DNA of 64,000 nucleotides from positions 1 to 64,000 of the forward strand of contig CAWFGW010000031.1 of the NCBI GenBank assembly GCA_963815495.1, written 5' to 3'. Made by a program: the position numbers and the translations under genes. The stretch's first letter is position 1. Each line of letters opens with the position of its first letter. This document shows, piece after piece, positions 1 through 8,394 of the stretch. This DNA is from CAWFGW01 sp963815495 (GTDB lineage Bacteria; Bacteroidota; Bacteroidia; Cytophagales; JAAEPT01). Below the pieces are notes generated by a model that made no database searches, was not told where the DNA came from, and saw only the letters and a list, made by a program, of their open reading frames with translations.

Positions 1-22
1 ATTTAAACACAACTACTTAAAA

Positions 23-55
23 AATCCATCCTTGCTAATAAGGATGGATTTTTTT
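23..55 (+). terminator. Intrinsic terminator of an upstream plus-strand gene
   Basis: A perfect 11-bp stem (23-33 pairs with 40-50) with the six-base loop GCTAAT is followed by a T-run at 51-55. The A-run on the left side means it could also stop minus-strand transcription coming from the 195-1895 gene. The plus-strand gene it would serve lies outside the window. Confidence 0.85.
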
Positions 56-194
56 ATACTCCTATTCTTGCTTTATGGTTTTATCCATCAAATTAGCCCC
101 TAACATACTGTACCGAAAACTTGTTTGCTATTTATTTCAATTACTCCCAATCTAATTGATTATCAATCTATATTGTAGTCAATGAATGATCTAT

Positions 195-1895
195 CTATTG
201 TGTTTTCACTTGTATAAATCGCCATTTCTTTTTATCTCCAGCATAAAACACTGGGGCGTCTGCCTTTGTAGTTAAATCAAAATAAGTGGGTAACGGAATG
301 GTAGAAAATCTTTTTTCTTTGTCATCATAAATAGCATTTAACTGCATGACCTTTCCTTCTGGGTTTACCTGCATCAATCTTGTTATCACATTCTTTCCCC
401 CTTCATACATTTTAATTTTTGTGTTTTCGAAATACACCTGTGAATTGGCACTATGGTCATTATAAACCAGATACAGTTTATCATTACTTAAAAAAGAAGA
501 CACACTGAACTGAGAACATTCCTCACATGGATATTCTTTAATAAAATTGTTCCGTGTAAGATCCACACTTCCTCCATAATTGGTATAACTCTCACTTTTA
601 CTTTGTTCTTTTACAATACCCTTATTCCATTTGGTTTTCCCATCAGCAGAAAAATAACTTAGATATATATTGCCATACGTGTATCTTCCTACGGCAGCGC
701 CTAAATTATTTACTTGAGTATTATCTTTGGAGACATAAAATCTGTGAATTTCTGATACACTGTAGATACCACCATCGGAAGCCCGGTGTATATCCATTAA
801 GCTCAGATAAGGAATGCCTTCCTCTATGCTGTTTTTTAGAACGCTATGCCAATTTGTGTTCATTAAAAAGGGTTTATCAAAGAGGTTAGTACTAAAAAAA
901 GCAATTTCATGTGTTTTTGAATCGATTTCAAAAGCTGCTATCCCTTGAGTTATTATGTTGTTTTCGTCAGATAAATTTTGGCTTTCCTGCACCTTTCGGT
1001 AAGTCTTCTCTATACTAGACACCATTGCTGTACCAATACATTTTCCATTATCGTTTTTCAGAAGTATTTCGGTCGGCAAATAATTACCCCAGTTGGGTTT
1101 AATTTCCTTTGCCGAGCCCTCTTTGAAAGAAATAAGCCTATGTTCTTTTTTTAAGAGTGGGTTAGTCTCTTTGTCGTTGGAAACTGTAATGTTAAAAAGA
1201 AGTGATTGATTATCTAAAACCAAAAATTGATTCACCTCTAAAGACGCGTCCTGCTTTTTAGTGACTTCAAATTCTTTCTTGGTAGTAGTTAAGTCGTTGC
1301 TATTGCAAATAGTTACACTTAATTTTCCGTTTTTTTGCTCCGAAAATGGTAACGCAAAAGCGAAATGTTCTTTATTGGGGGAAATGGCAAATAAGTAATC
1401 TCCCATATTACCTAATTCAAATACCATCTCAAGAGGAGAAAGATTTTTGTAGCTGTTGAGACTTGCTATATCTAATAATTTACCTGAATGTGCACCCGTC
1501 TTAGCATCAACTTGTAACAAAGCAACAGACCGAGACATGTCACTTTGCGATAAAAAATGCAGCTTAGTATAAAAAACAAATAACTTCTCTTTAAGGAGTA
1601 TTATATCCCAAACGAAGTATTTATCTACGCTTTCTTTTTTAAAAAAATCTAATTCAACGGTCTTTTTTAAAGCTCCCGTTTCATCGTAATAGTCTATATA
1701 AGTAGTACTACCATTTCCCACCGTATATTCTCCTTCTCTGAGGAAGTAGTATACTCCATCAAGTTTCCCTATATACTTACTAGTAGTTGTTTTTTTAATT
1801 TTTGATATCTCATTGCTACTGGATACGGTGGTTTGTGCGGTAGTATTCAAACAAGCACATATGATTGACAAAATTGTAAAAAATAAGCTTTTCAT
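195..1895 (-). CDS. Secreted hypothetical protein, possible beta-propeller-like
   Basis: The 566-aa product is of unknown family. It starts with a clear Sec signal peptide (MKSLFFTILS, hydrophobic to about residue 20, ending TTAQ), so it is exported. The mature part is rich in short hydrophobic strands alternating with polar turns and in phrases such as FAISPNKEHFAFALPF and DNQSLLFNITVSNDK. This resembles the repeated strand pattern of propeller-type proteins, but no repeat motif is strong enough to name. There is no C-terminal sorting domain and no lipobox. It stands alone on the minus strand, with a repeat-rich intergenic region upstream. The start is fixed by the signal peptide. The export call is firm; function is unknown. 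Confidence 0.75.
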   Translation of the reverse strand: MKSLFFTILSIICACLNTTAQTTVSSSNEISKIKKTTTSKYIGKLDGVYYFLREGEYTVGNGSTTYIDYYDETGALKKTVELDFFKKESVDKYFVWDIILLKEKLFVFYTKLHFLSQSDMSRSVALLQVDAKTGAHSGKLLDIASLNSYKNLSPLEMVFELGNMGDYLFAISPNKEHFAFALPFSEQKNGKLSVTICNSNDLTTTKKEFEVTKKQDASLEVNQFLVLDNQSLLFNITVSNDKETNPLLKKEHRLISFKEGSAKEIKPNWGNYLPTEILLKNDNGKCIGTAMVSSIEKTYRKVQESQNLSDENNIITQGIAAFEIDSKTHEIAFFSTNLFDKPFLMNTNWHSVLKNSIEEGIPYLSLMDIHRASDGGIYSVSEIHRFYVSKDNTQVNNLGAAVGRYTYGNIYLSYFSADGKTKWNKGIVKEQSKSESYTNYGGSVDLTRNNFIKEYPCEECSQFSVSSFLSNDKLYLVYNDHSANSQVYFENTKIKMYEGGKNVITRLMQVNPEGKVMQLNAIYDDKEKRFSTIPLPTYFDLTTKADAPVFYAGDKKKWRFIQVKTQ

Positions 1896-2097
1896 TAAAG
1901 TTGAGTTTTAGGGTGTATACTATTGAATAATTTTAACGATTAAAAATATCACTAATTTGGATAAAAACAAACAGTACACCCATAATACCCTTGCAAAGAT
2001 AATTACTAATTCGAGACCGTAAGGATTTTTAAAACGATTGCTTTTTTTGTCTTGCTTCTTGATTCTTGACTCTTGGTTCTCACTATCTTTCTACCAA
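1896..2097. other. Intergenic region leading into the repeat array
   Basis: No gene is seen here. The first 140 bases are the AT-rich upstream region of the 195-1895 gene. From about 2042 the sequence becomes pyrimidine-rich with CTTGATTCTTGACTCTTGG and CTTTCTACC phrases, which is a degenerate copy of box A of the dispersed repeat. Confidence 0.5.
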
Positions 2098-3125
2098 TTA
2101 GATGTTAGACTGTTAGATATGAGAAGTTAGACATTAGCGTTTTATCTTGATTCTTGATTCTTGCATCTTGGTTCTCACTGTCTTTCTACCTTCTACTTTA
2201 CTCTTTCAACAAGTTAGATGTTAGACTGTTAGATATGAGAAGTTAGACATTAGCGTTTTATCTTGATTCTTGGCTCTTGCATCTTGGCTCTACACCTGTC
2301 TTTCTACCTTCTACTTTATTCTTTCTACCAATTAGATGTTAGACTGTTAGATATGAGAAGTTAGACATTAGCGTTTTATCTTGATTCTTGATTCTTGCAT
2401 CTTGGTTCTCACTGTCTTTCTACCTTCTACTTTACTCTTTCAACAAGTTAGATGTTAGACTGTTAGATATGAGAAGTTAGACATTAGCGTTTTATCTTGA
2501 TTCTTGGCTCTTGCATCTTGGCTCTACACCTGTCTTTCTACCTTCTACTTTATTCTTTCTACCAATTAGATGTTAGACTGTTAGATATGAGAAGTTAGAC
2601 ATTAGCGTTTTATCTTGATTCTTGGCTCTTGCATCTTGGCTCTACACCTGTCTTTCTACCTTCTACTTTATTCTTTCTACAAGTTAGATGTTAGATTGTT
2701 AGATATGAGAAGTTAGACATTAGTGTTTTATCTTGATTCTTGATTCTTGCATCTTGGTTCTCACTGTCTTTCTACCTTCTACTTTATTCTTTCTACCAAT
2801 TAGATGTTAGATATGAGAAGTTAGACATTAGCGTTTTATCTGGATTCTTGGCTCTTGCATCTTGGCTCTACACCTGTCTTTCTACCTTTTACTTTATTCT
2901 TTCTACCAATTAGATGTTAGACTGTTAGATTTGAGTAGTGAGATGTTAGAGGGTTAGAATTTCGATTTCTTTAGTACTTATACTTTAGTCTTTATACTTT
3001 CTACTTTACTCTTTCTACCAATTAGATATTAGACTGTTAGATATGAGAAGTTAGACATTGGCGTTTTATCTTGATTCTTGGCTCTAAACCTATTTTTCTA
3101 CCTTCTACTTTACTCTTGCTACTTA
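2098..3125. repeat. Tandem repeat array, nine units of about 110-118 bp
   Basis: Units begin TTAGATGTTAGACTG at 2098, 2214, 2332, 2448, 2566, 2684, 2800, 2910 and 3022. Two unit types occur: a 116-bp type with CTTGATTCTTGCATCTTGG and a 118-bp type with CTTGGCTCTTGCATCTTGG and CTACACCTG. The order is a-b-a-b-b-a-b-(divergent)-(truncated). The a-b pair at 2098-2331 looks identical to that at 2332-2565, implying recent dimer duplication. Unit 7 lacks 8 bp and unit 8 is strongly diverged. Units are contiguous with no spacers. An open frame crossing the right end of the array has no coding features. Confidence 0.95.
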
Positions 3126-3130
3126 TTTTC

Positions 3131-3162
3131 TTTTTTATATCATTTGCTTGGACGGTGCAGGG
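3131..3162. repeat. Box B repeat, site 1
   Basis: The segment reads TTTTTTATATCATTTGC, then TTGGACGGTGCAGGG. It directly follows the last box-A unit of the tandem array. It is the first of four dispersed copies (others end near 4327, 7421 and 9875), all in the same orientation. Unique sequence begins immediately to its right. Confidence 0.8.
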
Positions 3163-3215
3163 GGCTCAAAAGCCTCTCATGATGTTTTTTGCTACAAAAC
3201 AGATAATTGATAATA

Positions 3216-3596
3216 TTACCGGCATGGAGGATCTTTTATCCATTGAAAATACTCCTCTTCAGTACCGTAAAATGCACCTATAGTAAACCATAGAAAAAGA
3301 TCGTGATCTGAAGGTTTAAAAGCATTTTTTATGTTTATTTTCTTTTTCAATTTAACAGGTCTCCACTCTACATAAAATACTATCCGTTGTTTGGCAATCA
3401 ACTCATCAACATCAGAATAGTATGACAACTTTACTATATACTTATCTTTTCCATGCTTGCGCCACCTTACTTTTTTTTGTTTTGAAACCACATACTCTCT
3501 CAATGAGTCAATTTGGGTGTAAATCGTGTCGTTTTCTGTTGAAAAACCAGAAAACCCCATAAGACTGAAAACCACGAACAATAATATCTTAATCAT
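3216..3596 (-). CDS. Small secreted hypothetical protein
   Basis: The 126-aa product begins with a signal peptide (MIKILLFVVFSLMGFSGFS), so it is exported to the periplasm or beyond. The mature region of about 105 residues is basic in its centre (VRWRKHGKDKYIVKLSYYSD) and ends FYGTEEEYFQWIKDPPCR. I do not recognise the family. It lies just left of a lipoprotein gene on the same strand and ends about 50 bp from the box B repeat. It therefore occupies the last position of a small block bounded by repeats. Given the polymorphic-toxin neighbourhood it could be an orphan immunity-type or effector-remnant protein; that is context inference only. Confidence 0.6.
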   Translation of the reverse strand: MIKILLFVVFSLMGFSGFSTENDTIYTQIDSLREYVVSKQKKVRWRKHGKDKYIVKLSYYSDVDELIAKQRIVFYVEWRPVKLKKKINIKNAFKPSDHDLFLWFTIGAFYGTEEEYFQWIKDPPCR

Positions 3597-3737
3597 TTAT
3601 TTCTGTTTTTTTAGAGTATTATTTTTTCAAAAAGGTTATGAATTGATCGTTTCCTAATACATCCCTAAACCTCATCCCAACTGAGTTACCATTTCACTTA
3701 TCATAAAAGTAATCCGTTGTTTTCAGGAAAATAACTA

Positions 3738-4208
3738 TCACTCTTTCAAACTTTCATTAAAAACCCTAAGACCTTGCTCCAATATTTCTTTCTCTGAAGT
3801 AGAAGAGAATACCTTTGATGTATTCGGCAAAACAGCAAACTTTTCAGGAGCGTACCTAACATGAGCTACAACCCCTTCATAACCTCCAAATAGTGATGGT
3901 ACCCCATGATAAATAAAAAACACACCTCTGGAATCACTTACCCACTTAAATAAGTAAACCTTTAACTCCTCTATTTCTTTTTTTGATGGTTCATCAGGTT
4001 TTATTGAATCTAGTTTTTCCCTTAACATTAATAGCATAGAATCATTTGTAGCATAATCTGAAGTAAAATCATACTTAAAAAAAGCCTCCTTTAACATTAT
4101 TACTTCCTCGTTAGATAATTCCATAATCATCTTTCTTTGCTTTTGTTCGACACAAGAAAACAACAAAAACGAGACTACAAAAAACATTAAATAATTAGCT
4201 CTCATCAA
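3738..4208 (-). CDS. Small lipoprotein, hypothetical
   Basis: The 156-aa product has a lipoprotein signal peptide (MRANYLMFFVVSFLLFSC), with a lipobox-like FLLFSC around residue 19, so it should be acylated and membrane anchored. The mature part is predicted largely helical (EEVIMLKEAFFKYDF, EEIELKVYLFKWV) and ends with helix-forming KEILEQGLRVFNESLKE. No family is recognised. Translation may begin at the second Met, which fits the signal peptide equally well. Its start overlaps the stop of the short frame at 4205-4414 in an ATGA arrangement. Size, lipobox and island context fit an immunity protein, but nothing in the sequence proves that. Confidence 0.6.
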   Translation of the reverse strand: MMRANYLMFFVVSFLLFSCVEQKQRKMIMELSNEEVIMLKEAFFKYDFTSDYATNDSMLLMLREKLDSIKPDEPSKKEIEELKVYLFKWVSDSRGVFFIYHGVPSLFGGYEGVVAHVRYAPEKFAVLPNTSKVFSSTSEKEILEQGLRVFNESLKE

Positions 4209-4414
4209 TACCCTCCTTCTCTTTTTCTTCCATCACCACCTCTTTTATATTTCAACTTACTTATAAGAAAACTCTTTTTCGTATCACCTGCCTTGTCGGC
4301 AGACAGGTTTGCGTGTACGGTGCAGGGAAAGGTTTCTTCGTATCTTTTGTATGGAAATGTGAGTATTGCCGAAGCAATTGAAATAATTATCGTAAAAACA
4401 ACACATTTAATCAT
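4205..4414 (-). CDS. 69-aa frame, truncated gene fused to box B repeat
   Basis: The frame starts MIKCVVFTIIISIASAILTF, a plausible membrane or signal segment, then continues FPCTVHA and a tail encoded entirely by the dispersed repeat (DTKKSFLISKLKYKR). The last 38 or so residues are therefore repeat-derived. The tail matches that on the orphan RHS protein at 9783-11780 (PCIVHAYDTKRSFL), so two unrelated frames have run into the same element. It may be a remnant of a longer gene cut by the repeat. It could be translated with the downstream lipoprotein gene, whose start overlaps its stop. Function is unknown and a spurious frame is possible. Confidence 0.35.
   Translation of the reverse strand: MIKCVVFTIIISIASAILTFPYKRYEETFPCTVHANLSADKAGDTKKSFLISKLKYKRGGDGRKREGGY
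4261..4327. repeat. Box B repeat, site 2, with inserted palindrome
   Basis: This copy has TTATAAGAAAACTC, TTTTTCGTATCA and terminal TGTACGGTGCAGGG, closely matching the copy at 9830-9875. It carries an insertion centred on an imperfect palindrome, CCTGCC-TTGTC-GGCAG-ACAGG (about 4287-4307). In the minus-strand frame the extra bases add about eight residues (NLSADKAG) between HA and DTKK without breaking the frame. Confidence 0.8.
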
Positions 4415-4449
4415 TGGAAATAAGCCCTAAACTATCACCAATTCCTTTT

Positions 4450-7155
4450 TTAGTACCGAACAATTTTATATGTTTCAGTTGATGTAATTACAAAATATAC
4501 TCCGGAAGCATAGTCAGAAAGATCCACTTCTGTTGATTCACCTTGCTGTAACTCAAACCCAGTTACATCAAAGAGACGCCAACTTTCATGCTTCAAAAGA
4601 TTAATTCTACCGTGTGTTGGATTAGGGAACAGGTTACTTAGCTTTTCTACATCAGAGGATAAGGACACAATCATTGGATCCTCAATTGTAATATTATCAA
4701 ATCGAATGGAGTTACCAAAGCTTGGATGAAACTCAAAAAGAATTATAACATCAGACTTACCTGAAAACTGGGATATTGAGATAGAGTCTGAGCCCCACTC
4801 TTTATCTTTTGGCACAAAAAAATTGTAATAATAATTAACATCAAACGGGGTTGTTAATAAATCTTTTCCTAAATAATGCGCTATCTCATGCCATGTACTA
4901 CCGCAGTCATCACTCATCTTTATTGATAAATACTCATCTTCGCCCCTGCTTTCTGCTGGTAAAGCATACGAATAATCAAACAAAAGCCTCGCATCGGTAA
5001 ACGATGTCAAATCCAGTGGCGGTGATTGGGCTTTGACTAAATAAGTAGCATAACCATTTTGCTGATCAATCATATCCATTAACAATGATTTACTACTTTT
5101 GCCATAAGATCCTACAGTATCTACCTTCCAGTGTGTATTATAATCAGGGTTTGCAGTTGTCTTCCAAGTGTTTTCTATCTCAAAATCCATAATATAGGAA
5201 CCTATAACTGAAATATTTTCAGTATTAACTATTTCTTCAAAATAGATTGAATCTGTTGAGCCGTCAGCAAAGTGAGCAAATATCTGTAAACCAAAACTTC
5301 CTGTTTCAAAATAAATCATACTGTTGGGTGTATTAAGTTGACGGAGTGTATCATAAACATTCTCCCCTTTTTCAATTAAATACTCATAATAATCAGGCAT
5401 AGGCACCCCATAAGACTCGTTAAAAACAGCAACCCCCAAGGGTGCACATCCTTTAGTTGTTCCTGCAAATTTAATATCCCAATTAAAATTGCTGGATGAA
5501 ACTTCTTTAAGTGAAATATTATCTATAACGACAAAAGAACCATAACCATATCTATCCAAAGTAGCGTAACCATAATCTGTCGCACATTCTAATCTCACTA
5601 GTACGTTGTTTCTGTCACCCGAAGAAATTATCACACTATCTTTTTTCCACACTCTTTGACGCCCCTTCCTATCAGGTGATATTTGTTTGCTACCATCCAT
5701 TACACGAAAATTTAAACTTGACCAGCTATCTTGATAGCGTTCATAATTCAGTTTGTAATGGGTGTTTTTTTCTGTAGCCACACAAAAACCGACTGACGAA
5801 AAATAGGGTTTATTGTAACTTAACCATGGTGAAAAACTATCAAATGCACCTGGTTTCACCACCCCATCTACTGATTCATGATCTTTACCCTCTAACACAA
5901 CAGCATTGGTACCCCCAAGTTGTTCTGTTGAAAAAACACTTGCATTACTACTGTCGTTTTTGGTAAGTACCAACGGACTTACATCTAAGTTTTCAAAATC
6001 AATATTAAACGGAACGTTTACAAAACCTGCAACTGACAAATTGAAATCCAGATGATTATTCTCCATCACTTTATCTAACCCTTTATGTACGGATACAATG
6101 TCTATTGAAAGACCATAATTTCCAGTTTGAAGTGAAAAAACTGGAAATGCAACCCATTGAGTATCCAAAGGAGCTAAAGATCCAGACCAGCTCACTAAAG
6201 ATAATATCTCTGTACCAGAATTAATAACCACTTCACAATTTGTAATTGTCTGAGAACCATAATTAACTAAAGCAACCTGTGCTGAAAAATCTCCCTCGCA
6301 CATAGTCTGATCAAGTCCATCAATTGCTATAATTCCAACATCAATGTTATTTGAAGGTAAGCAATCCCAAGGGCGTGCAATACTCTGTTTATAAAAGTTA
6401 GCACTTTCTCTTACAATATGATAGGAATGGAGACCTGTAAATCTACCAATACTCATATCAGTATGATTTAAACCAAGTGCATGCCCTATTTCGTGAACTA
6501 ATACGCCATTGATATAAGAATTTATGACCACCGTACCGAATGCGGCACTCCCTACGGCCAAAGGAAAGTACGCAAAACCAGCTACATCCCTTTGGCTATT
6601 AATTTTGTTGACGATCCAGATATTATAAACCCTGTTTGTATTTAACCCTGTGGCTAGTTTTATATCCAAAGCAGGTGCGCCTCCTGTCGTATCGTAATCA
6701 ATACCTTTCTCGATATAACCATCAAACTCTCGGCCATCGAACCTTCGAATAGCCGAAGAATAGTTACAATCGTCATCTAAGTTGGCGAAATAAAACTCTA
6801 CTTTTGTATCAATACCTTCTCTTCCGTCAAAATTATTCTCATACGTTTCATCATATGGGTCGTATTTTTTTCTGTAATAAGTATTTAGATACTCCAATGA
6901 GTACTCTATGGCACGATTAGATAGATTTGTCCCCACCCCAACTGGTTCACCTTCGTGTATGATGTTATATACGACAGGAATCCTTATCACCTCCGCGGTA
7001 TCTGGTATCGCTTCAGGATAAATAATTTTTTTTCTAAGATTCGATTTTTGATGATGTACCGCCTTTACATCATCATGTGTACAACCAGAATGAATCTGTG
7101 CATAAGTCGAGAAACCGAAAATTAAAAAAGAGATTACAAATAAGTACTTTTTCAT
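4450..7155 (-). CDS. T9SS-sorted M43-like (pappalysin-type) metalloprotease
   Basis: A secreted multidomain protein of about 901 aa. I place the start at 7155 because MKKYLFVISFLIFGFSTYAQ is a complete signal peptide; an upstream ATG at 7194 adds 13 residues. The N-terminal catalytic-type domain carries HEIGHALGLNH at about residue 218, the zinc motif HExxHxxGxxH of M43/metzincin proteases. The stretch after it is short, and I see no Met-turn (NYMDY-like) or the usual DTP segment, so activity is uncertain. A CARDB-like domain (DVGIIAIDG..NYGSQTITN), a jelly-roll region and a MAM/CBM-like region follow. The last 75 residues (NLFPNPTHGRINL, LFDVTGFE, LSDYASGVYFV) are a type A T9SS sorting domain. 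The gene follows a small membrane-protein gene. Confidence 0.85.
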   Translation of the reverse strand: MKKYLFVISFLIFGFSTYAQIHSGCTHDDVKAVHHQKSNLRKKIIYPEAIPDTAEVIRIPVVYNIIHEGEPVGVGTNLSNRAIEYSLEYLNTYYRKKYDPYDETYENNFDGREGIDTKVEFYFANLDDDCNYSSAIRRFDGREFDGYIEKGIDYDTTGGAPALDIKLATGLNTNRVYNIWIVNKINSQRDVAGFAYFPLAVGSAAFGTVVINSYINGVLVHEIGHALGLNHTDMSIGRFTGLHSYHIVRESANFYKQSIARPWDCLPSNNIDVGIIAIDGLDQTMCEGDFSAQVALVNYGSQTITNCEVVINSGTEILSLVSWSGSLAPLDTQWVAFPVFSLQTGNYGLSIDIVSVHKGLDKVMENNHLDFNLSVAGFVNVPFNIDFENLDVSPLVLTKNDSSNASVFSTEQLGGTNAVVLEGKDHESVDGVVKPGAFDSFSPWLSYNKPYFSSVGFCVATEKNTHYKLNYERYQDSWSSLNFRVMDGSKQISPDRKGRQRVWKKDSVIISSGDRNNVLVRLECATDYGYATLDRYGYGSFVVIDNISLKEVSSSNFNWDIKFAGTTKGCAPLGVAVFNESYGVPMPDYYEYLIEKGENVYDTLRQLNTPNSMIYFETGSFGLQIFAHFADGSTDSIYFEEIVNTENISVIGSYIMDFEIENTWKTTANPDYNTHWKVDTVGSYGKSSKSLLMDMIDQQNGYATYLVKAQSPPLDLTSFTDARLLFDYSYALPAESRGEDEYLSIKMSDDCGSTWHEIAHYLGKDLLTTPFDVNYYYNFFVPKDKEWGSDSISISQFSGKSDVIILFEFHPSFGNSIRFDNITIEDPMIVSLSSDVEKLSNLFPNPTHGRINLLKHESWRLFDVTGFELQQGESTEVDLSDYASGVYFVITSTETYKIVRY

Positions 7156-7190
7156 TGATAAAATATTCAAAAATTTTATACTAATATACG

Positions 7191-7352
7191 TCATTTAAAA
7201 GAATACGACAATCTTTTCACCTCTGATTTTGGTGTATCTAACTCTACATGATAACCATCAGTATATACTCCTGCAATATTTAATTCTTTTGTAGAAAACC
7301 AAATTACCGAAGCAAAAATCAATATTATTAACAGATATTTAAACACCCTCAT
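7191..7352 (-). CDS. 53-aa single-pass membrane peptide
   Basis: A short frame beginning MRVFKYLLIILIFASVIWFS, a good transmembrane or uncleaved signal segment, followed by a short polar tail (TKELNIAGVYTDGYHVELD) ending SYSFK. It lies 35 bp upstream of the preferred start of the M43-like protease on the same strand, and its stop overlaps the alternative upstream ATG of that gene. Bacteroidota often have such one-helix peptides between genes, and it may be a truncated gene, since box A begins right at its 5' side. Coding evidence is limited to the hydrophobic segment and spacing. Confidence 0.4.
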   Translation of the reverse strand: MRVFKYLLIILIFASVIWFSTKELNIAGVYTDGYHVELDTPKSEVKRLSYSFK

Positions 7353-7357
7353 TTTTT

Positions 7358-7421
7358 TGTCTTTCTACCTTCTACTTTACTCTTGCTACTTATTTTTCGG
7401 GTCATTTGGGTGGACGGTGCA
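7358..7421. repeat. Box A plus box B repeat, site 3
   Basis: CTTTCTACCTTCTACTTTAC-TCTTGCTACTTATTTTTCGG is a box A end joined to box B (GGTCATTTGGGTGGACGGTGCA). The arrangement is the same as at the right end of the tandem array (3090-3162). The 139-aa gene on the minus strand ends 34 bp to the right. Confidence 0.8.
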
Positions 7422-7455
7422 TTGCAATTCAGCACTTCATAATACGGTTATGAAA

Positions 7456-7875
7456 TCAATGATAAACCTTACCAATTTTTTCCTCATCGAATGTGATAAT
7501 TAGTTCATCTACTCCTCCAAATATTTCAAAATCAAATTTATCTGTACAACAAATAATTGAATTGTGACAGTACCCATTATAATCAACTGTCTCAATTTTT
7601 TTCACAATTAATTTTTCTTCAATAATAACAACTGATTTATAATCTTTCTCCTTAATATCCTTTTTAGCGCTTTTACTATCAACTAGAGAAATATCTTCTG
7701 ACAAAGACCCCGAACTTAAATAAATAGTTTTTTCTTCAAAAGTTGAAATACTAATATAAACATACGATTCAGGGTAACCCTCATTCCATATGTACCCTTT
7801 AATTTCTGTAATAGACTTATCAACAAGATTATTCTCTAGGCTCTCCACCTCCGCTTCACTAAGATATCCTTTCAT
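7456..7875 (-). CDS. Hypothetical acidic protein, 139 aa
   Basis: A cytosolic-looking protein with no signal peptide (MKGYLSEAEVESLENNLVDK), rich in E, D, I and K. It has alternating strand segments (YVYISISTFEEKTIYLSSGS, SVVIIEEKLIVKKIETV, FDFEIFGGVDELIITFDEE). A CHNSIICC cysteine cluster around residues 107-114 is the only distinctive motif. I do not recognise a family. It sits alone between repeat site 3 and the transposase region. Small acidic proteins in such islands are frequently immunity proteins; here that is a contextual guess. The start codon is the first Met of the frame and no other start is favoured. Confidence 0.55.
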   Translation of the reverse strand: MKGYLSEAEVESLENNLVDKSITEIKGYIWNEGYPESYVYISISTFEEKTIYLSSGSLSEDISLVDSKSAKKDIKEKDYKSVVIIEEKLIVKKIETVDYNGYCHNSIICCTDKFDFEIFGGVDELIITFDEEKIGKVYH

Positions 7876-8394
7876 TAATCAACAAGGTTAATTTTTTTTA
7901 TTTGATTTTCATTCAACACAAAGAGTGACTTATTACATTAATTTTTAATTTCTCTCAGATTATGGGCTTGCCAGTATTCACTCGTTTGTTTAATAAAGAA
8001 AAACACAGGCAATCCACTGATTGTCTGTATTCAAATTAAAAAACATTTTACTAATTCTCATCTATCTTTTTTATCGGATTGGTTTTTAGTTTACAAGTAT
8101 CTTTTTTGTTAAAAATAGTTACCCCTGTTCTATTGTGTTAGTTTATATCTTTTAGAAGCTTTCGGCTCAAGCCGCCTGGGCTTTTCCTTTTTCATTCATA
8201 AAAAGGAAACAAAAATCTAGACGATTTGGACGACTAGTGTTAACAGTATTAGGACGCACATTTTATATCCCTTTCATCTACCCAAATCGTCATATGAAAC
8301 GCAAAAATTGTAAAAAACTAAATTTGCCTGCAAACTAAAGTTCAATCAGATAAAATATTTTACTACTTTTCGTCTTTCATTTTATATCTTTTTT
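7876..8394. other. Non-coding region left of the transposase, with inverted repeats
   Basis: No gene is seen. The region holds a hairpin, TTTCCTTTTT/AAAAAGGAAA (8183-8192 with 8200-8209), preceded by the short palindrome GGCTCAAGCC. There is also a separated inverted pair, GACGATTTGG (about 8220-8229) and CCAAATCGTC (about 8281-8290). These are candidates for the left end of the insertion sequence or for transposase control, but I cannot match them to a right-hand partner beyond 9654. Confidence 0.4.

Noticed and set aside
2098..3125. CRISPR array
   Set aside because: Units are contiguous, about 116 bp long, with no spacers between short repeats and no cas genes nearby.
3071..3283. 70-codon plus-strand frame with a hydrophobic centre (LLLLLIFFFISFAW)
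   Set aside because: It is encoded by the pyrimidine-rich repeat itself plus adjoining sequence; hydrophobicity follows from T-rich codons.
8219..8291. Terminal inverted repeats of the insertion sequence
   Set aside because: The GACGATTTGG/CCAAATCGTC pair lies wholly on the left side of the transposase and has no partner after its stop, so it is not a pair of element ends.
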